A DNA stretch of 64,000 nucleotides from Xylocopa sonorina. Lineage: Eukaryota > Arthropoda > Insecta > Hymenoptera > Apidae. Below, piece after piece: positions 15,101 to 27,137 of the stretch (positions are counted from its first letter, which is position 1; each line of letters opens with the position of its first letter). The position numbers and the translations under genes are program-made. Under the pieces are notes generated by a model. The model did not search any database and had not been told where the DNA came from. It saw only the letters and a list, made by a program, of their open reading frames with translations. The stretch is from assembly GCF_050948175.1 (NCBI RefSeq), contig NW_027490504.1, forward strand, positions 106,306 to 170,305, in the 5' to 3' direction.

Positions 15101-18100
15101 TTTACGTTCTTTTGAAGTGAATACGAGGTATACATGACACTTCGCAATGAATATTATATCTGATCATGAAACATGGATATGAGATGCGACATCTCGTTTT
15201 AAGAAGCATTAGAACTCTATTGCTACGATACGTAGACATCTGCAAACGCTATTTCCTAGCATGGAAGTGTCGCATTTACATTCAATTGATGTGAATACGA
15301 GATATACATGACACTTCGCAATGAATATTATATCTTCTCTTGAAACATAGCAGTGAGATGCGATATCGCGTTATAAGAAGCATTAGAACTCTATTGCTAC
15401 GATACGTAGACATCTGCAAACGCTATTTCCTAGCATGGAAGTGTCGCATTTACATTCATTTGAAGTGAATACGAGGTATACATGACACTCCACAATGAAT
15501 ATTATACCTTATCACGGAACATAGAAATGAAATGAGGCATCTCGTTTTAAGAAGCATTAGAACTCTATTGCTACGATACGTAGACATCTGCAAACGCTAT
15601 TTCCTAGCATGGAAGTGTCGCATTTACATTCATTTGAAGTGAATACGAGGTATACATGACACTCCACAATGAATATTATACCTTATCACGGAACATAGAA
15701 ATGAAATGAGGCATCTCGTTTTAAGAAGCATTAGAACTCTATTGCTACGATACGTAGACATCTGCAAACGCTATTTCCTAGCATGGAAGTGTCGCATTTA
15801 CATTCATTTGAAGTGAATACGAGGTATACATGACACTTCGTAATGAATATTATATGTTATCATGAAACATAGGAATGAGGTGCTATATCGCGTTTTGAGG
15901 AGCATTAGATCTCTATTGCTACGATACGTAGACATCTGCAAACGCTATTTCCTAGCATGGAAGTGTCGGATTTACATTCTTTTGAAGTGAGTACGAGGTA
16001 TACATGACACTTCGCAATGAATATTATATCTTATCATGAAACATAAAAGTGAGATGCGATGTCGCGTTCTAAGAAGCATTAGAACTCTATTGCTACGATA
16101 CGTAGTCATCTGGAAACGCTATCTCCTAGCAAGGAAGTGTCGCATTTACATCCTTTTGAAGTGAATACGAGATATACATGACACTTCGCAATGAATATTA
16201 TATTTGATCATGAAACATAGGAATGAGGTGCTACATCGCGTTTTGAGAAGCATTAGAACTCTATTGCCTATATACGTAGACATCTGCAAACTCTATTTCC
16301 TCGTAAGGAAATTTCGCACTTACATTCCACTGAAGTGAATACGAGGTATACATAACATTACACAATGAATATTATATCTTATTACGAAACATAGATATGA
16401 TATACGTCATCTCGTTTTAAGAAGCATTAGTACTCTATTGCTGCGATACGTAGACATCTGCAAACAATATTTCCTAGCAAGGAAGTGTCGCATTTACATT
16501 CTTGTGAAGTGAAATCGAGGTATACATCACACTTCGCAATGAATATTATATCTTATCATGAAACATAGAAGGGAGATGCGATATCGCGTTTTAGGAAGCA
16601 TTGGAACTCTATTGCTGCGATACGTAGACATCTGCAAACTCTATTTCCTAGCAAGGAAATTTCGCACTTACATTCCACTGAAGTGAATACGAGGTATGCA
16701 TAACATTACACAATGAATGTTATATCTTATTACGAAACATAGATATGAAATACGACATCTCGTTTTAAGAAGCATTAGTACTCTATTGCTGTGATACGTA
16801 GACATCTGCAAACGCTATTTCCTAGCACGGAAGTGTCGCATTTACATTCATCTGAAGTGAATACGAGGTATAAATGACACTACGCAATGAATAATATACC
16901 TTATCATGAAACATAGAAGGGAGATGTGATATCGCGTTTTAGGAAGCATTGGAACTCTATTGTTTCGACACGTAGTCATCTGGAAGCGCTATTTCCTAGC
17001 AAGGAAGTGTCGCATTTACATCCTTTTGAAGTGAATACGAGGTATACATGACACTTCGCAATGAATATTATATCTTATCATGTAACATAGAAGTGAGATG
17101 CGATATCGCGTCTTAAGAAGCATTAGAACCCTATTGCTATGATACGTAGACATCTGCAACCGCTACATCCTAGCATGGAAGTGTCGCGTTTACATTCATT
17201 TGAAGTGAATACGAGGTATACATGACACTCCACAATGAATATTATATCTTATCACGGAACATAGAAATGAAATGAGGCATCTCGTTTTAAGAAGCATTAG
17301 AACTCTATTGCTACGATACGTAGACATCTGCAAACGCTATTTCCTAGCATGGAAGTGTCGCAATTACATTCTTTTGATGTGAATACGAGATATACATGAC
17401 ACTTCGCAATGAATATTATACATTATTACGAAACATAGAAATGAAATACGACATCTCGTTTTATGAAGCATTAGTGCTCTATTGCTGTGATACGTAGACA
17501 TCTGCAAACGCTATTTCCTAGCATGGAAGTGTCTTATTTACGTTCTTTTGAAGTGAATACGAGGTATACATGACACTTCGCAATGAATATTATATCTTAT
17601 CATGAAACATAGCAGTGAGATGCGATATCGCATTTTAAGAAGCATTAGAACTCTATTGCTACGATACGTAGTCATCTGCAAACGCTATTTCCTAGCATGG
17701 AAGTGTCGCATTTACATTCGTTTGAAGTGAATACGAGATATACATGACACTTCGCAATGAATATTGTACATTATTACGAAACATAGAAATGAAATACGAC
17801 ATCTCGTTTTATGAAGCATTAGTGCTCTATTGCTGTGATACGTAGACATCTGCAAACGCTATTTCCTAGCATGGAAGTGTCTTATCTACGTTCTTTTGAA
17901 GTGAATACGAGGTATACATGACACTTCGCAATGAATATTATATCTGATCATGAAACATAGATATGAGATGCGACATCTCGTTTTAAGAAGCATTATTACT
18001 CTATTACTACGTTACGTAGACATCTGCAAACGCTATTTCCTAGCATGGAAGTGTCGCATTTACATTCAATTGATGTGAATACGAGATATACATGACACTT

Positions 18101-18260
18101 CGCAATGAATATTATATCTTCTCTTGAAACATAGCAGTGAGATGCGATATCGCGTTATAAGAAGCATTAGAACTCTATTGCTACGATACGTAGTCATCTG
18201 GAAACGCTATTTCCTAGCAAGGAAGTGTTCGCATTTACATTCTTTTGAAGTGAAGACGAG
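12120..18260 (+). repeat. Higher-order repeat blocks, 11- to 27-monomer spacing
   Basis: Several marker monomers recur at near-exact multiples of 174. GTTGCCTACACACG is at 12,434 and 14,523 (12 monomers + 1). ATTATTACGA with TTTTATGAAGC is at 13,071, 14,986, 17,422 and 17,770 (11 monomers + 1; 25 monomers + 1; then 348). TCTCTTGAAACATAGCAG followed by GTGTTCGC is at 13,421 and 18,120 (27 monomers + 1). TTGCCTATATACG is at 16,264 and 18,701 (14 monomers + 1). Confidence 0.75.
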
Positions 18261-21200
18261 GTATACATGACACTTCGCAATGAATATTATATCTTATCAT
18301 GAAACATAGCAGTGAGATGCGATATCGCGTTTTAAGAAGCATTAGAACTCTATTGCTACGATACGTAGACATCTGCAAACGCTATTTCCTAGCATGGAAG
18401 TGTCGCATTTACATTCATTTGAAGTGAATACGAGGTATACATGACAATCCACAATGAATATTATACCTTATCATGAAACATAGAAGAGTGATGCGATATC
18501 GCGTTTTAGGAAGCATTGGAACTCTATTGCTACGATTCGTAGACATCTGCAAACGCTATTTCCTAGCATGGAAGTGTCGCATTTACATTCGTTTGAAGTG
18601 AATACGAGATATACATGACACTTCGCAATGAATATTATATCTTATCATGAAACATAGGAATGAGGTGCTACATCGCGTTTTGAGAAGCATTAGAACTCTA
18701 TTGCCTATATACGTAGACATCTGCAAACTCTATTTCCTAGCAAGGAAATTTCGCACTTACATTCCACTGAAGTGAATACGAGGTATACATAACATTACAC
18801 AATGAATATTATATCTTATTACGAAACATAGATATGATATACGTCATCTCGATTTAAGAAGCATTAGTACTCTATTGCTGTGATACGTAGACATCTGCAA
18901 ACAATATTTCCTAGCAAGGAAGTGTCGCATTTACATTCTTGTGAAGTGAAATCGAGGTATACATGACACTTCGCAATGAATATTATATCTTATCATGAAA
19001 CATGGACGTGAGATGCTATATCGCGTTCTAAGAAGCAGTAGAACTCTATTGTTTCGACACGTAGTCATCTGGAAACGCTATTTCCTAGCATGGAAGTGTC
19101 GCATCTACATTCTTTTGAAGTGAATACGAGGTATACATGACAATTCGGAATGAATATTATACCTTATCATGAAACATAGAAGAGGGATGCGATATCGCGT
19201 TTTAGGAAGCATTAGAACTCTATTGCTACGATACTTAGACATCTGCAAACCCTATTTCCTAGCATGGAAGTGTCGCATTTACATTCTTTTGAAGTGAATA
19301 CGAGGTATACATGACACATCGCAATGATTATTATATCTTATCATGAAACATAGGTGTGAGATGCGATATCGCGTTTTAAGAAGCATTAGAACTCTATTGC
19401 CTCGACGCGTAGACATCTGCAGACGCTATTTCCTAGCATGGAAGTGTCGCATTTACATTCTTTTGAAGTGAATACGAGGTATACATGACACTTAGCAATG
19501 AATATTATATCTTATCATGAAACGTAGAAGTGAGATGCGATATCGCAATCTAAGAAGCAGTAGAACTCTATTGCTACGATACGTAGACATCTGCAAATGC
19601 TATTTCCTAGCATGAAAGAGTCACATTTACATTCTTTTGAAATGAATACGAGGTATACATGGCAGTTCGCAATGAATATTATATCTTATCATGAAACATA
19701 GATGTGAGATGCGATATCGCGTTTTAAGAAGTATTAGAACTATATTGCTAGGATACGTAGACATCTGCAAACAATATTTCCTAGCAAGGAAGTGTCGCAT
19801 TTACATTCATTTGAAGTGAATACGAGGTATACATAATACTCTACAATGAATATTATATCTTACCAAGAAACATAGAAATGAAATGCGACATCTCGTTTTA
19901 TAAAGCATTAGAATTCTATTGCTGCGATACGTAGACATCTGCAAACGCTATTTCCTAGCATGTAAGTGTCGCATTTACATTCTTTTGAAGTGAATACGAG
20001 GTATACATGACACTTCGCAATGATTATTATATCTTATCGTGAAACATAGAAGTGAGATGCGATATCGCGTTTTAAGAAGCATTAGAACTCTATTGCTACG
20101 ATACGTAGACATCTGCAAACGCTATTTCCTAGCATGGATGTGTCGCATTTACATTCTTTTGTAGTGAATACGAGGTATACATAACACTCTACAATGAATA
20201 TTATATCTTATCATGAAACACAGCAGTGAGATGCGATATCGCGTTTTAAGAAACATTAGAACTCTACTGCTACGGTACGCAAACATCTGCAATCGCTATT
20301 ACCTAGCATGGAAATGCCGCATTTAGATTCTTTTGAAGATAATACGAGGTATACATAACCGTACGCAATGAATATTATATCTTATCTCGAAACATAGAAG
20401 TGAGATGCGATATCGCGATTTAAGGAGCACTGGAACTCTACTGCTACGATGCGTAGACATCTGCAAATGTTATTTCCTAGCAAGGAAGTGTCGCATTTAC
20501 ATTCTTTTGATGTGAATACGAGGTATACATAACACTCCACAATGAATATTATATCTTATCACGAAACATAGAAATGAAATGCGACATCTCATTTTATGAA
20601 GCATTAGAACTCTATTGCTATGATACGTAGACATCTGCAAATGTTATTTCCTAGCATGGATGTGTCGCACTTACATTCTTTTGAAGTGAACTCGAGGTAT
20701 ACATAACACTCCACAATGAATATTATATCTTATCATGAAACATAGAAATGAGATGCGACATCTCGTTTTAAGAAGTATTAGAACTCTATTCTTTCGATAC
20801 GTGGTCATTTGGAAAAGCTATTTCCTAGCAAGGAAGTGTCGCATTTACATTCTTTTGAAGCGAATACGAAGTATACATGACACTTCGCAATGAATATTAT
20901 ATCTTATGATGAAACATAGAAATGAGATGCGATATGGCGATTCAAGAAGGATTAGAACTCTGTTTCTTCGATACGTAGATATCTGCAAACCTTATTTCCT
21001 AGCAAGGAAGTGTCGCATTTACATTCTTTTGAAGTGAATTCGAGGTGTCACGTCCGGCGAAACTATTTTCCGATGCTCCGGAGGCTTTACGACACGAGCC
21101 TATTTTTCGGTAATTCGGTCCGCGGGAACGCGTTAAGACCGGGTCCGACAATTTCGGCTGACGCGACACTAGCGAAAACACTCGCGATAATAAGGGAATG

Positions 21201-21750
21201 ACCCTAGCTTTCGATGACTTCTCTCTCGATTTGTAGGTAGAAACGGCGTGGAGGATCGTTCGCTGGGATCGTAGCGGATTTCGTTCTGTTGGCTGCTACA
21301 GAAATCTCGATCAGTCGCCAGCGAAGACGAGGACGGCGGTCGGAATTCAGCGATAATGCTGAATGTGGCAGAATCGTCGTGATGCGTCGTGGTGTCTGGA
21401 TTGGAGGCGTCGACGGTCGCTTCGAAAAGCGGCGTCTGGACTGGTGCGAAGGCAGGTCGCTGTTATACGACGACTCTCGGAACACCCTCCAAATATTCAC
21501 GCACAAGTGATCGTATGAAATTCTTCCTACTCGCACGTCGCGTTCTTCGCAAACCGGAAGCACGATTCATTCACCAGGTTTTTCTGTACTTTCAACTAAG
21601 ATCTGAAGGATAAGTGGCGGTCTCAACGTCACAAAGCCGATTTCTATACACCTTCAATTTGATGAAGTGCAACCCCAGTTGTATGGAAGAACCCGTGGAA
21701 GAATTCGTAGTTAAATGTAATGTTAAAGGTAGAACTAGTATTGTTAACAC

Positions 21751-22035
21751 TTGATAAAATTAATGGATGTGGAAATAGTAGACTTGGTAAAAGAACTTGT
21801 ACTTGGATATAGTAAAAGTAAAAATAAAATATATTCTAGGTTTAAAGTATACATGAACTGGACCTCCTCGGTTCGCGGGGCACTACGGTCGCGGAGGCTC
21901 GCGGTAGGCAGATCGCGGTCCCGCGAGTGGGGGACTCGCGTCTCGAGGCGGAGAGCGCGCGGTCCAGCGAGTGGGGACTCGCGGCTCGTGGTGGGGCTAA
22001 CGGCGCATACCGCTGGCCGGACGCATCTTACTTAG
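21751..22035 (+). other. Short frame inside element A1, fused across a deletion
   Basis: From the ATG at 21,763 a lysine- and serine-rich frame (MDVEIVDLVKELVLGYSKSK at its start) is shared with copy 2, where it ends as a 45-residue frame at 51,775-51,912 (minus). In A1 the roughly 150-bp deletion joins the frame to the arginine-rich translation of the GC-rich stretch, so the 94-residue A1 frame is not an original protein. I recognise no family. It may be the start of a gag-like frame or merely an open stretch in AT-rich DNA. Confidence 0.2.
21922..21982 (+). repeat. Two tandem hairpins in the GC-rich part of A1
   Basis: CGCGAGT at 21,922-21,928 pairs with ACTCGCG at 21,934-21,940 around a GGGGG loop. 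GCGAGT at 21,967-21,972 pairs with ACTCGC at 21,977-21,982 around GGGG. The two hairpins are 45 bp apart and look like an internal duplication. The first is intact in copy 2 at 51,584-51,602. Confidence 0.6.
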
Positions 22036-22156
22036 TGTAACGTAGATCTAGGAATTCTTATATATGCGTCATGATATGGTATGTATGTCCTAGCTTAGAA
22101 GTAATATATAGGTTCTAGCAGATCCTGTTCCCGGAATTGGAAAAGACCCCATTCGG

Positions 22157-22456
22157 GTGATGGGCTGCGGCTATGTCTTCCTGCAGGACGGAATCCTCGG
22201 TGCGAGGGAGATAGGGCTGCCCGTCCTTAGTGCGGGCGAGACAGGTATACTCGGTGGTGCGAGTGAGACACTGGTGCCCGGTACGAGCGAAACAGGTATA
22301 CTCGGCGGTGCGAGTGAGGCAGCGGAACTCGGTGTGAGTGAGCGAGTGCAGGAATGCGCGCGCGAGCTGTTCCAGTTGCTGGTTCTGCAGGCGAGTTTGG
22401 CTGGTTGCATGCGTCCAGGGGTTGATGCTGGGGGGTGCGAGGTGGTTCCTTTCTAG
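22157..22456 (+). other. Repeat-rich frame at the right end of A1, possible retroelement gag fragment
   Basis: This is a 99-residue frame with a 51-bp (17-codon) internal repeat; ACAGGTATACTCGG occurs at 22,241 and 22,292. The protein repeats ETGILGGASE and then becomes rich in Glu, Leu and Arg (SERVQECARELFQLLVLQ), as in a helical segment. The stop codon comes from the adjoining satellite (TTTCTAG), so the frame is cut by the array. Copy 2 keeps only the first part, up to about 51,217. A gag-like N-terminus is a guess from its position downstream of an LTR-like region; no capsid or zinc-knuckle motif is visible. Confidence 0.25.
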
Positions 22457-25400
22457 GAAATTACGTTCCCAGATATCTCTGTATCGAAGCTATAGAGTAC
22501 TAATGCCCCTTAAAACGCCATATCGCATCTCATTTCTATGTTTCGTGATAAGATATAATATTCATTGTTGACTGTTATCTATACCTCGCATTCACTTCAA
22601 ATGAATGTAAATGCGACACTTCCTTGCTAGGAAATAGCGTCTGTAGATGTATCATCTATGTATCGTAGAAATAGAGTTCTAATGCTTCTTAAAACGCGAT
22701 ATCGCATCTTATTTCTATGTCTCATGATAAGATATAATATTCAATGGGAAGTATCATGTATACATCGCGTACACTTCAAATGAATGTAAATGCGACTATT
22801 GCTTGCTAGGAAATAGCGTTTGCAGATGTCTACGTATCGTAACAATAGAGTTCTAATGCTTCTAAAAACGCGATATGGCATCTCATTTCCATGTTTCATG
22901 AAAGGATACAATTTTCATTGTGCAGTGTTATGTAAACCTCGTATTCACTTAAAAAGAGTGTAAATGCGACACTTCCTTGTTAGGTAGTTGCGTATGAAGT
23001 AGTCTACGTATCGTAGAAATAGAGTTCTAATGCTTCTCAAAATGCGATATCGCATCTCATTTCTATGTCTCATGATGACATATAATATTCATTGCGGAGT
23101 GGCATGTATACCTCGCATACACTTCAAATGAATGTAAATGCGACACATCCGTGCTAGGAAATGGCGTTTGCAGATGTCTACGTATCGAAGCAATGAATTT
23201 CTAATGCTTCTTAAAACACGGTAGCGCATCTTATTTCTATGTCTCATGATAAGGTATAATATTCGTTGCGAAGTGTTACGTATTCCTCGTCTACACCTCA
23301 AATGAATGTAAATGCGACACTTCCCTGCTAGGAAATAGCGCTTGCAGATGTTTACGTATCGAAGCAATAGAGTTCTAATGCTTCTTATATCGCGATATCG
23401 CATCTTATTTATATGTTTCATGATAAGATATAGTATTCATTGCGAAGTGTCACGTATACCTCGGATGCACATCAAATGAATTTAAATGCGACGCTACCTT
23501 GCTAGGAAATAGCGTTTGCAGATGTCGACGTATCGTAGCAATACAGTTCTAATGCTTCCCAGAACGAAATATCGCATCTCTTTTCTATGTCCCAAGATAA
23601 GATGTAATATTCAATGCGAAGTGTTATGTATTCCTCGTCTACACTTCAAATAAATGCAAATGCGACACTTCCTTGCTAGGAAGTAGCGTTTGCAGAGGTC
23701 TACGTATCGTAGCAATAGAGTTCTGATGCTTCTCAAAACGCGATATCGCATCTCATTTCTATGTCTCATGATAAGATATAATATTCATTGCAGAGTGGCA
23801 TGTATACCTCGTCTACACTTGCAATGAATGTAAATGCGACACTTCCTTGCTAGGAAGTAGCGTTTGCAGATGTCTACGTATCGAAGCAATAGGGATTTAA
23901 TGCTTCTCAAATCGCGATATCGCTTCTCATTTCTATGATTCATGATAATATATAATATTCACTGCGAAGTGTCATGTATACCTCGCATACACTTCAAATG
24001 AATGTGAATGAGACAGTTCCTCGCTAGGAAACAGTGTTTGCAGATATTTACGAATCGAAGCAATAGAGTTCTAAAGCATCATAAATCGCGATATCGCATC
24101 TCAATCCAATGTTTCATGATGAGATATAATATTCATTGTGCAGTGTTATGAATACCTCGTATTCACTTCAAAGGAATGCAAACGCTACACTTCCTTGCCA
24201 GGAAATAACGTTTGCAGATGTCTACGTATCGTAGCATTAGAGTTCTAATGCTTCTCAAAAGGCGATATCGCTACTCATTACTATGTTTCATGATAATATA
24301 TAATATTCATTGTGGAGCGTCATGTATACCTCGTATTTCAAAAGAATGTAAATGCGACACTTCCTTGCTAGGAAGTAGCGTTTGCAGATGTCTACGTATC
24401 GAAGCAATAGGGATCTAATGCTTCTTAAATCGCGATATCGCGTCTCATATCTATGTTTCATGATAATACATAATATTCGTTGCGAAGTGTCATGAATACA
24501 TCGCATACACTTCAAATGAATGTGAATGCGACAGTTCCTTGCCAGGGAATAGCGTTTGCAGATGTCTACGTATCGAAGCAGTAGAATTCTAATGCTTCTG
24601 AATAGGTCATATCGCATTTCATTTCTATGTTACATGATAAGATATAATATTCATTGCGAAGTGTCATATATGCCTCGTATTCCTTTCAAAGGAATGTAAA
24701 TGCGACACGTCCTTGTTAGGGATAGCGTTTGCAGATGTCTACGTATCGAAGCAATAGAATTCTAATGCTTCTTAAATCGCCATATTACATCTCATTTCTA
24801 TGTTTCATGATAAGATATAATTTTCATTGTGGAGTGTTATGTATTCCTCGCATGCACTTCAACTGAATGTACATGCGACACTTCCTTGCTAGGAAATAGC
24901 GTTTTGCAGATGTCTACGTATCGAAGCAATAGATTTCTAATGATTGTTAAATCGCCATATTGCATCTCATTTCTATGTTTCATGGAAAGATATAATATTC
25001 ATTGTGGAGTGTTACGTATACCTCGTATTCACTCAAAAGAATGTAAACGCGACTCTTCCTTGCCAGGAAATAACGTTTGCAGATGTCTTCGTATCGTAGC
25101 ATTAGAGTTCTAATGCTTCTCAAAACGCGATATCGCTACTCATTACCATGTTTCATGATAATATATAATATTCATTGTGGAGTGTTATGTATACCTCGTA
25201 TTCACTTCAAAGAATGTAAATGCGACACTTCCTTGCTGGGAAATAGCGTTTGCAGATGTCTACGTATCGTAGCAATAGAGTTCTAATGCTTCTCAAAACG
25301 CGATATCGCATCTCAGTTCTATGTTTCATTATAAGTTATAATATTTATTGCGAAGTGTTATGTATACCTCGTATACACTTCAAATGGATGTAAATGCCAC

Positions 25401-25737
25401 ACACCCTTGCAAGGAAATGCGTCTCGAGATGTCTACGTATGGAGGAAATAGAGTTCTAATTCTTCTTAAAACGCGATATCGCTTCTCATTTCTATGTTCC
25501 ATGATATGATGTAATATTCACTGAGAAGTATTATGTTTACCTCGTCTACACTTCAGAAGGATGTAAATGACTTATTTCCTTGCTAGGAAAATGCATTTCC
25601 AGATATCTACGTATCGAAGCATTAGAGTTCTAGTGCTTCTAAAACGCAATATCGCATCTCATTTCTGGTTTCAAGATAAGTTATAATATTCATTGCGAAG
25701 TATTATGTATACCTCGACTACACTTCCAAAGATACTA
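22447..25737 (-). repeat. 174-bp satellite, minus orientation, diverged (~19 monomers)
   Basis: The same monomer is read as its reverse complement (TTTCATGATAAGATATAATA, GCTAGGAAATAGCGTTTGCA). Monomers are clearly more diverged than in the left array and often carry CTCGTCTACACTTC (plus-sense GAAGTGTAGACGAG), a variant also found next to A2 at 49.3-51.2 kb and next to the right ends of both B copies. Divergence rises towards B1. Open frames here (for example 23,089-23,421 and 24,288-24,617) are satellite translations, not genes. Confidence 0.95.
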
Positions 25738-25958
25738 CCCAGTAATTTGCGGCGTGTTGCGTAGTTTCCCGTAGCCCTTGTTAGTTAAACCCACGTCGAG
25801 ACCATAAATAGACATGCCGTGACTTCAGTATCTCGCGACCTGAGTGTGTGTACTTGGCTAGGCGTAGTCGAGAGGAGGAGCATTTCGAAGTTTCAAGGGT
25901 TGTTCCGCCCCAGGGTTCCCGGGTCGTGTAGTCTATCCCCTTTGCTACTTTCTCAGCA
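25738..25958 (+). mobile_element. B1 left LTR-like fragment (R/U5 side)
   Basis: This stretch starts at GTAATTTGCGGCG and ends with CA two bases before TGGCGCCCAA, the usual layout of LTR end plus primer-binding site. It contains a TATA-like motif and an initiator-like TCAGT. Its upstream continuation is missing here but present in B2 (56,783-57,165). Confidence 0.5.
25804..25829 (+). promoter_or_regulatory. TATA-like and initiator-like pair in B1 LTR
   Basis: ATAAATA lies at 25,804-25,810 and TCAGT, the arthropod initiator consensus, at 25,825-25,829, giving a likely start near A25,827. The spacing (about 23 bp) is slightly short for a canonical pair. Both motifs are unchanged in B2 at 57,231-57,237 and 57,252-57,256. 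Confidence 0.35.
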
Positions 25959-25960
25959 GC

Positions 25961-25970
25961 TGGCGCCCAA
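25961..25970 (+). other. Primer-binding-site-like motif, B1
   Basis: TGGCGCCCAA matches the start of a tRNA-Lys-type primer-binding site and follows a CA dinucleotide after two bases. The match fades after ten bases. The same motif sits at 57,388-57,397 in B2. Confidence 0.45.
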
Positions 25971-26185
25971 GAAAAGTTGTACGTGAGCGGATACCTTGGA
26001 ACGATAGATCGCTTTAGATTAAAGTACGTTTTACACCTTAATGCAATTAGATAATTAACCCCTTCGAGCTTCCCTGACTTACTATATATAGGTTTCCGTC
26101 ACAACTAATAGGAACCATCACTTTACATAGATATATAGAACACACATAGTTTTAAACGTAGAACTGAGAATTTGAGAACTTACGT
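25971..26185 (+). other. B1 leader stretch, no gene seen
   Basis: This is moderately AT-rich sequence between the primer-binding-site-like motif and the satellite-related units. It contains several TAGAAC/GAACTT words that may be still older copies of the same short unit. I see no coding frame. Confidence 0.4.
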
Positions 26186-26301
26186 TGAAACGTTAGTAGT
26201 GAGAAATTCCATCGGATTTCATAGAAATTCAGAACTTACTTGCTATGAGACATAGGCAGATAAGGGCCATCGCGTTGCTTAAAACTTTAGAACTTGCTTA
26301 C
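26186..26301 (+). repeat. Two degenerate ~58-bp units related to the satellite, inside B1
   Basis: The second unit (26,245-26,301) aligns with satellite positions ~23-83: ATGARACATAG, then ATCGCGTT 24 bases from the unit start (25 in the satellite), then TTAGAACT 18 bases further in both. The first unit (from 26,186) aligns with the second: TGAAAC, TAGTAGTGAGA, CATCG and AGAACTTAC, with CCATCG to AGAACTT spaced 22 bases in both units. The equivalent in B2 is 57,613-57,728. The matching words and spacings argue for common descent; the direction (satellite from B, or B from satellite) is open. Confidence 0.65.
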
Positions 26302-27137
26302 TTCAACAAAGATTTCTATTGGCTTCGTCCGTTCTTTTAGAAGAATTTTGATAAACCCACATACTTTTCACGCTTCTGATATCTTTGAAAGTTCGCGAGA
26401 TGTAATCGTTTAAGTTTTAAAATGATTACTTAGTGTGGATTATTATTTAGTAACTCGCTCATAAACGAGTCTGCATAGGATTTAATCCATAAGTTTTTAA
26501 GCCTGGAATTTATGCAGTTATTTGTTATTCACTTATTGCTCAAACGACAAAGATTCTGACCACTTCAAAATGGTTGACTTTCATCAATTTTCTTAAAAAT
26601 TGAAATACTGCCCAACTGCTTGCATTAGAGACTGTAATTAAAGCTTTCGAATCATTTTACCTCTTATAGGTGAATTCTGGAATTGAAATTGAATGTTTGA
26701 CTTTTTCTACCTCCTGATTAGACATCTTTCTATTGGAATGTTCAAGTATTTTTCATATTTGTAATTATTAAAAATGTTTTACTTGATTCTTTTATTTAAT
26801 ATTTAGAATTTTCTGAGAAATATTTTTTATCGTAATGAACTATATAATTGCAATTATAATTCTTTATGAAGTAATAATAACAGAAAGGTATGTATCCATT
26901 CTTGTAGTTTTGTAAAGAGTATTTAATCTTACTATCTAAAATGAAACATTGAGATCTGTTTACAATCTAATGGAATTTAATTACGTTTTGATTCAAATTC
27001 ACAATGATAATCTTCCATAGTTCAACAATTTTGTGAGCTGTCCTCAGGAATCCGCAGCTCTGTACTTATAAAATGAACGACACAAAGAACAGCCTAACCA
27101 AACGTATTCGAACCGATTTTTCAATACTAATCTTATC
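26302..27137 (+). other. AT-rich B1 core, no gene seen
   Basis: This is AT-rich, low-complexity-leaning sequence with short A/T runs and no frame of note. It is nearly identical in B2 (57,729-58,563), apart from scattered substitutions and single-base indels. It could hold introns or 5' sequence of the decayed gene that follows. Confidence 0.4.

Larger units (their letters stand above)
1..21045 (+). repeat. 174-bp satellite array, left block, plus orientation (~121 monomers, subfamily 1)
   Basis: Head-to-tail monomers recur every 174 bp: the AATG of the start motif falls at 5 and 179, and the GCAATG-type motif at 3, 525 and 699. I take the monomer to run from GCAATGAATATTATATCTTA through ATGAAACATAG, GCGATATCGC, TTAGAACTC, CTACGATACGTAG, CTGCAAACGCTATTTCCTAG, TCGCATTTACATTC and TTTTGAAGTGAATACGAGG to TATACATGACACTTC. 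This block mostly uses TTAAGAAGC, CATGGAAG or CAAGGAAG, and mixes monomers with TAATATACG, TGTGATACG and CATTTGAAG variants (called subfamily 1 here). It holds no gene: both strands are broken by stops in each monomer. The last monomer ends at the exact junction GAGG with element A. Confidence 0.97.
21046..22446 (+). mobile_element. Element A copy 1: LTR-retrotransposon-like relic, plus orientation
   Basis: This non-satellite segment begins TGTCACGTCCGGCG directly after satellite GAGG and ends where minus-strand satellite starts (TTCCTTTCTAGGAAATTACG). It has an inverted copy at 51,217-52,610. A TGTCACG start is common for Gypsy-type LTRs, and AACGTCACA near 21,625-21,635 could be an LTR end, but I found no convincing primer-binding site. 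The inside runs from CpG-rich DNA through an AT-rich stretch with a short frame to a GC-rich stretch with hairpins and a repeat-rich frame. Compared with copy 2 it lacks about 150 bp near 21,861 and keeps about 140 bp more at its right end. LTR-element status is an inference; that it is a duplicated unit is seen directly. Confidence 0.6.

Noticed and set aside
1..21045. Possible CRISPR-like array because of regular repeats
   Set aside because: There are no distinct short repeats with unique spacers; the whole 174-bp monomer is repeated head to tail, in eukaryotic sequence.
21010..21201. Open frames spanning the satellite/A1 junction (20,999-21,201) and the matching ones near 52,475-52,657
   Set aside because: They start in satellite and run into the CpG-rich edge of A; they are junction artefacts with no shared protein.
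22157..22456. Minus-strand frame opposite the repeat-rich A1 frame (22,171-22,410) and its counterpart at 51,135-51,353
   Set aside because: This is the antisense shadow of the 51-bp repeat; the A2 version starts inside satellite.
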